From Alphaproteobacteria bacterium (GTDB lineage: Bacteria > Pseudomonadota > Alphaproteobacteria > Rs-D84): DNA of 61,327 nt. The notes beneath the pieces were generated by a model. The model made no database searches, was not told where the DNA came from, and saw nothing but the letters and a program-made list of their open reading frames with translations. This document shows, piece by piece, positions 7,685 to 18,051 of the stretch. The position numbers and the translations under genes were made by a program. Every line of letters starts with the position of its first letter. The stretch's first letter is position 1. Where the stretch lies: contig JAFGMC010000001.1 of the NCBI GenBank assembly GCA_016927735.1, positions 1 to 61,327 of the forward strand, read 5' to 3'.

Positions 7685-10465
7685 ATGAAGAAAATTTTGT
7701 TTTTCCCCATAGTAATGGTATGTTTTGTGCTATGTGCGAATGCTGCTGTGCCGTCCCAAAGACGTAGTCAACCAACTACTGAAACTGATGGTGTTTCTTC
7801 GGTATCTGCACGATCTGCGATAAGATCTACAACAACTAGATCATCTGTATCAACTCCCAGTTCAACATCTCTACGAACAACTTCTGCACGATCTGCCGCA
7901 CCTGTTGCACAAACCACTGTCAGTGCGCGTGCAGGGACAACACAAAAAGTTATAAATACCGGTACAAAGATTTCTGCTGCAAATAAAAATATTGTTGTTA
8001 ATGAAGTTTGTAAACAAAAATACGAAGGTTGTATGGATTCTTTTTGTATGTTGGATAATGAAAACGGTGGACGTTGTTTATGCAGTAATCGTAAGTCAGA
8101 ATTGGATAAAGTTTTAGCGGAAATTCAAAAGCTGGATGCTCAAAGTTATAAAATGGCAACCGAGGGTGTAGAAAGAATAGAAATGGGTGCTGATGCTGAT
8201 GCTGCTATTGCGGCTGCAAACAATTCTGTAAAAAATTTATTAGAAGATAAAGAGTCTTCTACACGTAAACGTACGTTGGATTTGAATTTATGGAATCAAA
8301 CAGAAACAACAGATGAAGAAGACTTGTTTGCTGAAAAAGAACAAGGCGCATTGGATGGTAAAACAGGGGATGAATTATATAATTCAGTATCACAAATATG
8401 TGTTGCGCAAATCCCTGAATGTTCAAATGATATGCCAATGCTTCAAATGATTTATGCACAAAATATAAAATCTGATTGTGCAGCTTATGAAAACGATTTG
8501 ACCAAACAAAAAAATGCGAGTTCACAAAAATTAGCTGCTGCTGAAAAAGCTTTGCGTGATGCAGCTTTGGATTCATTGCGCGCTGCAAACAAATATGATC
8601 TGGGTCAATGTACAATTGAGTTTAAAAAATGTATGTCAAATACCGCAGGGTGTAAAGATGACTTTACGGGTTGTGTCGGAATTGCGGCTGCTGAAAATGC
8701 ACAAATGTCCAGCAGTTCTAAATCTTCTATGAAAAAGGTAGATATCAAAGGTTCTAATACAAAAATATCAGTTGCTGCATCAACAATGGATGCACTAGAA
8801 TCAAAAAAACCGATGTGTGATAATATTACAAATTCATGCGTTGCGGTAAAAGATCAAGTTTGGATAACTTTCTTGCGCGAAGTTGCACCAACATTAAAAA
8901 CAGCGGAATTATTGGCTGAATCTGATTTGCGTACAAACTGTATTGCAAATATATCATCTTGTTTCCAAAAAGCATGTAAAGATACTATGGATCCAAATGA
9001 TCCAGATGGTTCTTATGATATGTGTTTATCACGTCCAGATACTGTAAAATCTTTATGTAAGGTTCAAATTGATCCTTGTGTTGCGGCGGAACCACAGATA
9101 ATGGATTTTGTAAAGGCCCGTTTGGCTGCAATGCGTGTTGACGCATGTACACTGGAAGTTAAAGAATGTTTCACAAATGAAAACACATGTGGTGAAAATT
9201 TCCAAAATTGTATAGGTTTGGATTTGTCTGATATAAAGAAAATGTGCCCAATTGATAAATTGGTTGCTTGCCAGAAAAATGGATCTTTGAACGGAATTGA
9301 TGAACTGGATGATATTATCAAAGGAATTTATTTGAGTATAGATAATTCAATGCTTACACAATGCCAAGCTGCTGTTTCGGAAAAAATGATGGAACTGTGT
9401 GGCGGTACAGATCGTTGTGGTGCATTTGATGATGATAAATATATAGGTACAGAAAGTTTGGCCAGCTATAAAAATAATGACGGTGATTATGTTATAGAAG
9501 GTTTGATTTCTTTTGGAAATGTAAAGGTAGAAAAAACACAGAGTACAGATTCTGATGTTAAATTTGGCCGCTATGAAATCAACATAAACGATTACAAAAA
9601 TAATATGGATTCAACAGATGTTTTGAAATCGCGTGTGATTGCATCATTACAATCTACTGCAAACAAAATTAATCAAAAGATTGCAATATTGTCACAAGAT
9701 CCAAAAATTAAAATGTGTGTTGAAGGTCGTGATATGAGTCAGATATCGGGTAATAGAGCAAATAAAAATTCTGAAGCAAGATATCCTAACTTATTAGATA
9801 GTTCAATATTAACCATAATTAATTCTGGTTTGGAAAAAGCTAATTCTAATTACTCAAAAACTTATGATAATTTGGTAAAAACAGCAGTGGAAAACCAGGG
9901 TCATGATATCAAGTCTGTAATGTGTGCTGCGATGGCATCGGAAAAGAATCCACCAAAAACATGTAAATCAAGATCTAGATTCGGATTCTGTACAGAATAT
10001 GAAGTTATAAATCCATTTGAAAATATTTTCAGCGAAACCAGTGAAAAAGGTATGTCTGGTGATATGTATTCAACAAGATATGTAATTACTGGTGCAAAAG
10101 TTTCAACCTTGGCTGATATTGCAGCAGCTGGTAGATCAGATTTTACACAGACAGATGAAAAAGGAAATATGGTTGGAAAGGTTTCTATGTCAGCAGTTTA
10201 TTCACAATCTGACAGTACATGTAATATAACAACTGTCACAACAATGTGTGAAAGTATGAAAGAAATTATAACAACAGAAACAACCGATAGTTGTGATGGT
10301 GGTGGTTTCTCATTGATTGGAAGTAGTAGTTGTGATGGAAGTAGTGGTGGTATATTGTCTTTCGGTAGTGGAAGTCAGAGTACCAAAACCGTGGAAAATT
10401 TCCGAGGTGTTTCATGTATTAAATTTATGGAACCAAAGACTGTTACAAATTCTATAAGTATGTAA
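7685..10465 (+). CDS. large secreted Cys-rich protein, twin-CX6C paralog family (P1, 926 aa)
   Basis: signal peptide MKKILFFPIVMVCFVLCANA; S/T/R-rich linker; VCKQKYEGCMDSFC...RCLCS; CTIEFKKCMSNTAGCKDDFTGC; CTLEVKECFTNENTCGENFQNC. Confidence 0.9.
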   Translation: MKKILFFPIVMVCFVLCANAAVPSQRRSQPTTETDGVSSVSARSAIRSTTTRSSVSTPSSTSLRTTSARSAAPVAQTTVSARAGTTQKVINTGTKISAANKNIVVNEVCKQKYEGCMDSFCMLDNENGGRCLCSNRKSELDKVLAEIQKLDAQSYKMATEGVERIEMGADADAAIAAANNSVKNLLEDKESSTRKRTLDLNLWNQTETTDEEDLFAEKEQGALDGKTGDELYNSVSQICVAQIPECSNDMPMLQMIYAQNIKSDCAAYENDLTKQKNASSQKLAAAEKALRDAALDSLRAANKYDLGQCTIEFKKCMSNTAGCKDDFTGCVGIAAAENAQMSSSSKSSMKKVDIKGSNTKISVAASTMDALESKKPMCDNITNSCVAVKDQVWITFLREVAPTLKTAELLAESDLRTNCIANISSCFQKACKDTMDPNDPDGSYDMCLSRPDTVKSLCKVQIDPCVAAEPQIMDFVKARLAAMRVDACTLEVKECFTNENTCGENFQNCIGLDLSDIKKMCPIDKLVACQKNGSLNGIDELDDIIKGIYLSIDNSMLTQCQAAVSEKMMELCGGTDRCGAFDDDKYIGTESLASYKNNDGDYVIEGLISFGNVKVEKTQSTDSDVKFGRYEININDYKNNMDSTDVLKSRVIASLQSTANKINQKIAILSQDPKIKMCVEGRDMSQISGNRANKNSEARYPNLLDSSILTIINSGLEKANSNYSKTYDNLVKTAVENQGHDIKSVMCAAMASEKNPPKTCKSRSRFGFCTEYEVINPFENIFSETSEKGMSGDMYSTRYVITGAKVSTLADIAAAGRSDFTQTDEKGNMVGKVSMSAVYSQSDSTCNITTVTTMCESMKEIITTETTDSCDGGGFSLIGSSSCDGSSGGILSFGSGSQSTKTVENFRGVSCIKFMEPKTVTNSISM

Positions 10466-10470
10466 AAAAT

Positions 10471-10501
10471 AAAACGTCTGAATATTTTCAGACGTTTTTT
10501 T
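10471..10501. terminator. bidirectional terminator between convergent genes
   Basis: AAAACGTCTG aatatttt CAGACGTTTTTT. Confidence 0.85.
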
Positions 10502-10503
10502 AA

Positions 10504-11427
10504 TTAAATATCATTTAAATCTTTAATAATTCTAACCGCTTTGGATTCCCATTCTTCGATTCGTTTATCCAGATCCATAATATTTGTTTCTGCCAGATAA
10601 ATAGCTGGTTTTGTATTATGTTTTTCTGCAGCCTCTATTACTTTTTTAATTGGAGAAACTTTTTGTTTTCCAGATGCAAACCAACTTTCGTCATCGGCAA
10701 TCCAAAAATCCGAATCAGAATGCGTAATAATTGCCAATCCTTTTGATATTACAACTTCATCATCTATGACAAATTCATAATTATTTTTTTTAATATGTTT
10801 AATCAAGTTTGAATTTTCTAAATCGTCTTTTTCTGGGATATTATAATCAAAATTAATATCTTTAAATACTGGTGCCGAATTTTCTTCACTTTCTTCTGGA
10901 CTTTCTGTTTCTAAGAAATCAAAATTTTCTGGCAATGGCAATCCAGAATCTTTTGAAGTTTTAATTTCCGGTTCTTCTTTCTGTATATGAACATCTTTCA
11001 TATCAAAAGCTGATTCAGGTCTTATCCCAGTTTTTTGTCGTGCACGAAGAAAAGAACCTTTTAATTCGGTTGGAATTCTATCTGGAAAAGGTAATATTTC
11101 TTCTTCTGATTTTTCTTCTTTTTTAGTTTCTTTTGGTTTTTCTTTTTTCTTCGCTTTTATAAATTTAATTGTGAATAAAGGTTTTTTTGTTCTTATAATC
11201 ACTGTTATAGTTGATATATATAAAGGAATTGCGGATATTATAATAACACCGAAAGTGAAACCTGCAAAACCATGTAATCTGGAATTTAATAAAACTGACC
11301 AATTTGATAATGAAAATAAGTTAAATCCGAAAAGTATAATTAAAATAATATAAAGTACAATGATATAAGAACCAGTCCATATCACTACATTTTTATTGGC
11401 TTTTAAGAATTCAATAATTTTTTTCAT
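10504..11427 (-). CDS. hypothetical membrane protein (two N-terminal TM segments, charged cytoplasmic tail)
   Basis: 307-aa ORF; hydrophobic stretches near residues 10-35 and 50-75, then KKEKPKETKKEEKSEEE region. Confidence 0.75.
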   Translation of the reverse strand: MKKIIEFLKANKNVVIWTGSYIIVLYIILIILFGFNLFSLSNWSVLLNSRLHGFAGFTFGVIIISAIPLYISTITVIIRTKKPLFTIKFIKAKKKEKPKETKKEEKSEEEILPFPDRIPTELKGSFLRARQKTGIRPESAFDMKDVHIQKEEPEIKTSKDSGLPLPENFDFLETESPEESEENSAPVFKDINFDYNIPEKDDLENSNLIKHIKKNNYEFVIDDEVVISKGLAIITHSDSDFWIADDESWFASGKQKVSPIKKVIEAAEKHNTKPAIYLAETNIMDLDKRIEEWESKAVRIIKDLNDI

Positions 11428-11618
11428 ATTGCTTAATAATAGACGGAATATAATTATTTGTCAAGTTTATGTGTATGGGTTATAAATAATATAAAAATAA
11501 AAATTATTGGGTTTAATAACTTTATTTAATACTGATAAACCCCTTTTGGTTATATGTAAAAAATACTTTTTTTATATAGTGTTTAATGATATAATCAAAT
11601 AGATTAAAGGGAGATATC

Positions 11619-13673
11619 ATGCACAAATTATTCAAGTCATTTGGACTTTCACTTGTTGGGATAGGGTCTGTTTTTATATTGGGTGCCGCGTGTGCCGCAG
11701 AAACAGGTCGTGCGACTTATAATAATGTTAATTCAGCCAATCGTGCAACTTTTGTCTCTGGACAACAACGTATGCCGACAATGGCAATTATACCTGGAAC
11801 TACAACTGGTAATCTTGTTGTAAATACTGGTACAACACCAGCGGTTGTTCCTTTATGTCCAGATGGCAGTGTTATGAATTCTGATTACAAAGTTGAAAAT
11901 TGCATGGATGATGTTTTATCTTGTGTAAATAATGGTGCATTACCTGGTGGATTAAATGATTTGTTTAACGAAGATTTGCGTAATTCTATTTTCAATGGAA
12001 TGAACCTTTGTGCGGTTCAAGTTGATAAATGTTTAAAGGATGTTCGTATAAATTGCAGAAATGTTTACAGCACTTCATCTGATTTCTGGATTGATTTTAA
12101 TTCAAGAAAGATTCAACCAGAATATTTTTCATTTGTTTTGCGTAAAACTGGTTTGACTCCAAACCAAGCAGAAAATACTTGTTGGTTATTGGATAAAAAT
12201 ACATATGGATCATCTTTTGATGCTATTTCTAATGACGGAAGTGTCACATCAGAATATAACAATAAGATTGGTGCATATAATAACCAAAGTGGCGGAAATT
12301 TAATTAAAAATTCACCACAAGGTGTCGCAGTTAATAATAATAATATTGGTGTCGATGGACAACGTGGTCACTATGCACGTTGGGATGCGGCAGCTGGTGA
12401 ATGTTTGGTACGTGTTGCTGCATATAACAAAGATTCACAAATCAAAAACAGTTGGTTGTTTGGTACATTGGGTAACGATGAACCAGCAGAAGTTTGGAAG
12501 GCAGCTGGTAAAAGCTTCTCTTGTAACAAAGATTTATTTGGATTCTCTTTGTTGAAAAATACAAACACAGTTGCGGTTGTTGGTGTTGGTGGTGGAACCG
12601 TTGTTGGTGCCGGTGTTGGTGCATTGGCTGGACATGGTAAACGCAGCTTTGATTGTAATAACAAAGATCATTTGAAAGAATTGACCAAAGAATTACGTGC
12701 AACAGGGAAGGTTGCTGTTTTAAACGAATATATGGATAACACATATTCAATTTCTTCTTCTGGTGTTGATGTAGATTCAGAACAATGTGAATCAATTGTT
12801 GAATTGTATGATACATATCAACAGGCCAAAGTTGCTGATAAAAGTTGTTCTGAGAAAACAGTTGCAAATACATCAAGCAATGAAACGAGAATAACATTCA
12901 CACAGTCTAATTTCCATGCTATTCCAAATGAAGTTAATGGATTTGATTATTCCCAGTATTTTGTTGAAGGAAATGAAACAGCAATTGCAATGCCTGTGCA
13001 GTTAACAACAGAACAAATAACAACCTTGAAAAATGGTGGATCTGTTGAAGTTGTTGTTCCTGGTAATAGCTCTACAGAAATTGCTAGTTCAAGCAATTGC
13101 ACTAAATTCCGTAGTTTAAATTTAGCGAAAAGGGACGGCAGAGGTGTTTATTGTACCGGTACATCAGCAAATTGTATTGAAAAAGAAGATTTCGTAAAAG
13201 AAGTCAGACGTCTGGGTGGTGTATTAGAACCAGTAACAATATTGCAAGGTGAAAAATCAAATATGTTGGCTGCTACTGCGATTGGTGCCGGTGTTGGTGC
13301 TGCAAGTGGTGGTTTGGCAACAGCAATCACAGCATTCGTTGAAAAGAACAATATTAACTGTCGTGTTGGTGATGGTTTGCAAAAGGTTGACTTTGGAAAA
13401 TCTTATAGCATCGGTTCATTAAAAGATTTCTATGTAAAGTGGAACTTGCGCTTGCCAGATACAATTATGCCAACTGCAACGGCTACAGATTGTGCCTCGT
13501 GGACAAATGCTTGTGCGACACTGAAAGATTTGAACCAGTGCGCAGCCGCACAAATCAATTATAAACCTGTTAATTCAACAAATACTACATTGGTAAGCAC
13601 TGCATGCGTTGTTTCCGGCAGTACATGTACAGTTAATCATCCAGTTGCGGTGTCTAATGGTGCATGCCAGTAA
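11619..13673 (+). CDS. secreted Cys-containing protein with two glycine-zipper segments (P8, 684 aa)
   Basis: signal peptide MHKLFKSFGLSLVGIGSVFILGAACAA; CMDDVLSC and CAVQVDKC pairs; SFSCNKDLFGF...VVGAGVGALAGHG and ATAIGAGVGAASGGLATA. Confidence 0.88.
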   Translation: MHKLFKSFGLSLVGIGSVFILGAACAAETGRATYNNVNSANRATFVSGQQRMPTMAIIPGTTTGNLVVNTGTTPAVVPLCPDGSVMNSDYKVENCMDDVLSCVNNGALPGGLNDLFNEDLRNSIFNGMNLCAVQVDKCLKDVRINCRNVYSTSSDFWIDFNSRKIQPEYFSFVLRKTGLTPNQAENTCWLLDKNTYGSSFDAISNDGSVTSEYNNKIGAYNNQSGGNLIKNSPQGVAVNNNNIGVDGQRGHYARWDAAAGECLVRVAAYNKDSQIKNSWLFGTLGNDEPAEVWKAAGKSFSCNKDLFGFSLLKNTNTVAVVGVGGGTVVGAGVGALAGHGKRSFDCNNKDHLKELTKELRATGKVAVLNEYMDNTYSISSSGVDVDSEQCESIVELYDTYQQAKVADKSCSEKTVANTSSNETRITFTQSNFHAIPNEVNGFDYSQYFVEGNETAIAMPVQLTTEQITTLKNGGSVEVVVPGNSSTEIASSSNCTKFRSLNLAKRDGRGVYCTGTSANCIEKEDFVKEVRRLGGVLEPVTILQGEKSNMLAATAIGAGVGAASGGLATAITAFVEKNNINCRVGDGLQKVDFGKSYSIGSLKDFYVKWNLRLPDTIMPTATATDCASWTNACATLKDLNQCAAAQINYKPVNSTNTTLVSTACVVSGSTCTVNHPVAVSNGACQ

Positions 13674-13696
13674 GTAGTGGATAATTAAAACGATAC

Positions 13697-13722
13697 AAAA
13701 ACCTGCCATAGGCAGGTTTTTT
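13697..13722 (+). terminator. Rho-independent terminator
   Basis: AACCTGCC ata GGCAGGTTTTTT. Confidence 0.85.
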
Positions 13723-13827
13723 ATTATCTAGTGCTTTGTTTCCCTGTTATATACAAAGGGTAGGGCTAATTATTCATTATTATTATCATGTTTTTATATT
13801 TAGTAATGGGATAATTTTTGTATACTC

Positions 13828-13931
13828 ATAAAAAGTAATTTGTTATTTAACCACCATCCATTTTTATTAATATTAGATGGCATATTATCAAAAACTTCAA
13901 GTTGATCATTATATAAAAAGTAATTTGTTAT
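13828..13931. repeat. pair of 19-bp direct repeats in intergenic region
   Basis: ataaaaagtaatttgttat at 13828-13846 and 13913-13931. Confidence 0.85.
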
Positions 13932-14009
13932 CTATACCTATGTATGGGGTATTAAATAAAAACTCTTATTTGTAATAATTTTTATATAGAATATGAAAAT
14001 ATCTGGTTA

Positions 14010-15791
14010 TTAACTAGTACAAGAATTTGCAAGAATTTCAATTGTGACGTTGCGACAATTTTCATCAGATTTTAGTCCGATTGTTGTACAATTAATCCAG
14101 CCATTACCAACGGTTTTAATATTGTTACTGTTAATGCCATTGTCGATTAATATTTTTCCGACATTTTCAGCACGTTTTTTACTCAGAGCATTATTTATTG
14201 CTTCACTTCCAGTTTTGTCAGTATTTCCAGAAACCAAATAACATACATCAGTCTGATTTTCTTTTACTTTTTCCGCAAAACTTACTAACTTACCCTTGAA
14301 TGGATCTTTTATATTAGATTCATTTGGGTTAAATGTACCTTGTGAAGGTAATGTTATCTGCGTTATTTTAGTTGTTTCTTGTTCAACATTATCATCAACA
14401 GTTGAATTTGAAGAACTGGCAATAGGTAGTTTAAAGTTATTGCTTGGTACAAAATTAATAGATGATTTAAATTCTTTTATTTTACAAAATATACCGTCAA
14501 TTTCTTTTGGTGAATTACATACACATTTTTTATTAACAAATTCAAAACCAAAAGTACAAGCGCATTTATTATCAGTTGTTTTAAATGCAAGTTTATCAGT
14601 TCCACAATCAACACTGATTGGTTTATCTACGCATTTACCTTCGGTATAAATTTTATTTGTATCATTGCACTCACAGCTTCCTTCGACTTCTGTTGCATCA
14701 GTTCCACAGTCAATTTTTTCTATTTTTATCTCTGTTATTTCTGTCTGAAGTTCTTCTGCTGCAACAGTGATAGTTTCATATTTTCTACTATTAATTTCAT
14801 CAGAGTTTTCTTTTACGGCATCTTTACCACCGTTTATAAGCATATTACCAATTGCACCAGCTGCAATTCCAGCGCCGGCGGCAATCATACCTGTTTGAAC
14901 CTTTTGGGCAGCAGCAGATTTTTGTGCGTCCCATGCGGCACCTGCGGCAGCATCACCAGTTAATGCATCTGAAACACTGACAAATGCACCACCAGTTTTT
15001 CCAATAGATTTATTGTCATACAATCCAGTAGTCGCTTTATCAAGAATTTTTTCTGATTCAATTCCCGGTGCTAATCCCAATGCTTCTTTGGTTGTTTTAA
15101 GTTCTGCAGCTAGTGTTTTGTATTCTGTATAAAGGGGTGTTAAAACATTTGCACCTGGCAATACAACTTCTTTTTCACCACCTTTGATATTTCTTCCTTC
15201 ACCATAATCGCATTGGAATGTGGCCAGATGTGCCTTCATATCTCTTTCTGCGGCTTCGTCTGCAGATTCTTCGGCTTTGCCTTCTAATAATTGGCTGACA
15301 CCGTATCCAGTTGCACCAATCGCAGCCGCTGTTAATGTGCGATTTTCAATAGAGTTTTCCTTGTCTTTCATTGCTTGGGCATTTTTTTCCAAGTCTGTTA
15401 TTTTATCGCTGGAAACTTCTTTTGCAACTGGGGTTATTTCTTCTGGATTTATTTCTTCCGATTCTGTTTTCTTAGTTTCTTCTGTTGTTTTTTCATCTTT
15501 ATCAGAGGCATCTTTTTTTGTGAACAATCGTTTTAAAACACCTGTTTTTTCTTCTTCTTTGATTTCTTTTTGTGGTTCAGTTTTAGTGTTAATTTTAAGA
15601 GGTTCAGTTTTACTGCTGATGGTATTGGTTATACCTGTAAATTTTGTTGGTTCTATTTTTTTTAATATAGGTTCTTCACGATTTATTGTATTTTCTACAT
15701 CTTTTTTAGTTTCATTATTAGTGATAGGGTCTGCATAGCCAAAAGGCATTAATATTAAGATAGAAAAGAAAATCAATAATAATTTTTTCAT
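14010..15791 (-). CDS. secreted OmpA_C-domain protein with Cys-rich EGF-like middle and glycine zipper (593 aa)
   Basis: C-term CYLVSGNTDKTGSEAINNALSKKRAENVGKILIDNGI (OmpA-like); CGTDATEVEGSCECNDTNKIYTEGKCVDK...CACTFGFEFVNKKCVC. Confidence 0.88.
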   Translation of the reverse strand: MKKLLLIFFSILILMPFGYADPITNNETKKDVENTINREEPILKKIEPTKFTGITNTISSKTEPLKINTKTEPQKEIKEEEKTGVLKRLFTKKDASDKDEKTTEETKKTESEEINPEEITPVAKEVSSDKITDLEKNAQAMKDKENSIENRTLTAAAIGATGYGVSQLLEGKAEESADEAAERDMKAHLATFQCDYGEGRNIKGGEKEVVLPGANVLTPLYTEYKTLAAELKTTKEALGLAPGIESEKILDKATTGLYDNKSIGKTGGAFVSVSDALTGDAAAGAAWDAQKSAAAQKVQTGMIAAGAGIAAGAIGNMLINGGKDAVKENSDEINSRKYETITVAAEELQTEITEIKIEKIDCGTDATEVEGSCECNDTNKIYTEGKCVDKPISVDCGTDKLAFKTTDNKCACTFGFEFVNKKCVCNSPKEIDGIFCKIKEFKSSINFVPSNNFKLPIASSSNSTVDDNVEQETTKITQITLPSQGTFNPNESNIKDPFKGKLVSFAEKVKENQTDVCYLVSGNTDKTGSEAINNALSKKRAENVGKILIDNGINSNNIKTVGNGWINCTTIGLKSDENCRNVTIEILANSCTS

Positions 15792-15805
15792 AGTTTTAAA
15801 ACAGT

Positions 15806-17116
15806 TTATTTTCCATTTGTTTGTTCTGTAGGTAGAATTTCTTGTACCGATGTTGTTGTTTTATCTCCACCCAATTCGCTTTTCGCAGCATCTAATGCAC
15901 CGCTTGCTTTTTGTGAATCCATTGCGCGACCAATTGAACCGGATGAAATCGCCCCCGCTGCAACACCAACGCCGGCACCCAACATAGCAGAAGAGGCCGA
16001 TGTTTGTTCACGTGTTAAACGATATGCATTTTCTTTATAAGTTGTCACATCAATTCCAAACCAATCCTGATTACAATCAAATGAATCCCCAGCATATGAT
16101 TTTTTTGATGCCATTGGTGATTCAGAATTTCCAGCAAACAGATTTACCGTGAACACGCAATCCAGACTGCGTTCGTCAAATAATGCACCAAATCTTTTGC
16201 ATTCATTAGACATTAAGTCACGCAATTCATATAAACGTGCTTCGTCTTTTTGTACCTGAACCTCTGCATTATTACGCAATGTCCCAAAAACTTGTTGGAT
16301 TCTGTTGGTCAAACCGTTATCAATTTTTTGACAATCACTCGCAATACTGGCACATGCAGAAACAGCCATGTCGCTGGTGGATTTTCCAATACATTTTGCA
16401 AAATTATTACCACATTGTGAAATCATACATTTGTTATATTTATTTCCACAATCAATCGTTTCATTATAAGAAGACATTTTTGCATTAAAATCACGATCTT
16501 CCCTTATTTCGGCTGCAAATAATTGAAATTCTTCGCCAGAACAATTTGAACTGCGTTTACAAGAATTTAATTTATCACCCCAAATTGTATCGCCATCGCC
16601 CGAACATCCTGAAAAGTCATTTTTACATTTTTGTTTCATACATGTTCGTAAGTCTGTATCGCAAGAATTTTTTCCAGAAGTAAGCGCATTTGTCGCAGCT
16701 TTTTTTGCAATGGTTTGTATATCGTTTGCATCCAGTGCAGCACGTTGATTGCGTATCATATCCGCACGTGTGTCTGCTGATTTATCACCAGAACTTGAAA
16801 CAGTATTTTCCAATATCGAATTAAACTGTGAAGATTTGTTTTCAATAATATTGTTTTCTGTTATTTGGTTTTCTTCGGTTGTTTCAACAGGGTCTTCAAT
16901 TATTTGTTCAATATTTGATTCTTGAATATTTACAGATGGCATTCTGCTGGCGACATTTGCCCGTGGTGCAGTGCGAGTTGTTCCAACCGCAACCCTTTGC
17001 GCAACCTTGGTTTCTGCAAATGAATCAGATGTAAAACAAAGAATAGATGACAAGCAACCTATTGCGGCAATTTGCAATAATCTGGATTTTGAGAAAATGA
17101 CTTTATCAAATTTCAT
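15806..17116 (-). CDS. secreted Cys-rich protein, twin-CX6C modules plus glycine zipper (P6, 436 aa)
   Basis: CDTDLRTCMKQKCKNDFSGC; CGNKYNKCMISQCGNNFAKC; AMLGAGVGVAAGAISSG. Confidence 0.88.
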   Translation of the reverse strand: MKFDKVIFSKSRLLQIAAIGCLSSILCFTSDSFAETKVAQRVAVGTTRTAPRANVASRMPSVNIQESNIEQIIEDPVETTEENQITENNIIENKSSQFNSILENTVSSSGDKSADTRADMIRNQRAALDANDIQTIAKKAATNALTSGKNSCDTDLRTCMKQKCKNDFSGCSGDGDTIWGDKLNSCKRSSNCSGEEFQLFAAEIREDRDFNAKMSSYNETIDCGNKYNKCMISQCGNNFAKCIGKSTSDMAVSACASIASDCQKIDNGLTNRIQQVFGTLRNNAEVQVQKDEARLYELRDLMSNECKRFGALFDERSLDCVFTVNLFAGNSESPMASKKSYAGDSFDCNQDWFGIDVTTYKENAYRLTREQTSASSAMLGAGVGVAAGAISSGSIGRAMDSQKASGALDAAKSELGGDKTTTSVQEILPTEQTNGK

Positions 17117-17120
17117 TTTA

Positions 17121-17993
17121 TTATTTTAATCTCTCGCAGGCTGTATCATAAAATTTACATAATAATGTTGCCATCGATTTTTCAGAACCGTAACCAACAG
17201 CACATTTATTTCTCATATTATTTTGACATACATTTTTTATACAATCTTCACGCGCCTTGTTATTTTTACATGAATCTTCGGCGGACTTTAAACCATTTTC
17301 ACGTTTTGATTGATAAGATTGTACAATATTAGAAAGTAGAGTATCTTGACCCTTAATAGCCGCGTCACGCTGGGAAATTAAATCGGTACGAATACTGCTG
17401 ATAAATGTGTCGCAACCATCAGCCTCTGCTGCGCAGGAAGAAAAGAATTTATTAAAATCAGAATCTTGTTCGCATGTAGAAAAATCAGAGGTGCAATGTT
17501 TTTTACCAGTTAAACAGATTTGCATCTCAGAACTGCAAGTATTACTATTTTTTGTTTTATTTAATGCAGAAGCCAAAGAATTCATTTCTGCACTGATACC
17601 GGCGGCCTTGCAGGATTGTTCAATTAATTTATCATAAACATTTGATACATCATCCGCGACACATCCAGAAATCTTTTTTATACATTCATCTGTTGCCCAT
17701 GCATAACGTTTACCTGGATCGGTTGGTGCAGATTTGAGTTCTGTGTCGGACAAAGTATTACGAGAAGATGTTCCAATAGATAAGCTGCGCAGACCAGCAT
17801 TTTCCGGTGCGCCCGCCTGGGATGTTCCACAAAGTTGACAACGGGTTGCAGGATTCAATCCAATATTTATACTGCATGCAGAATCTAAACATTTAATAAG
17901 ATCAGCATTAGAGCATGAAGCAGCGTTTGCTGAAAAAAAACCAGCGGACGCAAAACATATTGCAGTTATAAATAATTCTATGCTTTTCTTCAT
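17121..17993 (-). CDS. secreted Cys-rich protein, twin-CX6C module (P7, 290 aa)
   Basis: signal peptide; CSSEMQICLTGKKHCTSDFSTC; CIKKISGC. Confidence 0.88.
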   Translation of the reverse strand: MKKSIELFITAICFASAGFFSANAASCSNADLIKCLDSACSINIGLNPATRCQLCGTSQAGAPENAGLRSLSIGTSSRNTLSDTELKSAPTDPGKRYAWATDECIKKISGCVADDVSNVYDKLIEQSCKAAGISAEMNSLASALNKTKNSNTCSSEMQICLTGKKHCTSDFSTCEQDSDFNKFFSSCAAEADGCDTFISSIRTDLISQRDAAIKGQDTLLSNIVQSYQSKRENGLKSAEDSCKNNKAREDCIKNVCQNNMRNKCAVGYGSEKSMATLLCKFYDTACERLK

Positions 17994-18051
17994 TTCTCTC
18001 TTTGTCTAATTGTATCAAAAAATGGGGGGCAGGGCAAAGAGAAAAACATAT

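Noticed and set aside
12322-12897. Antisense or alternate-frame ORFs (12322-12555, 12371-12664, 12442-12897) overlapping P8
   Set aside because: They lie wholly inside a long signal-peptide ORF; composition (runs of H, Q, L) is typical of shadow frames of AT-rich coding DNA.
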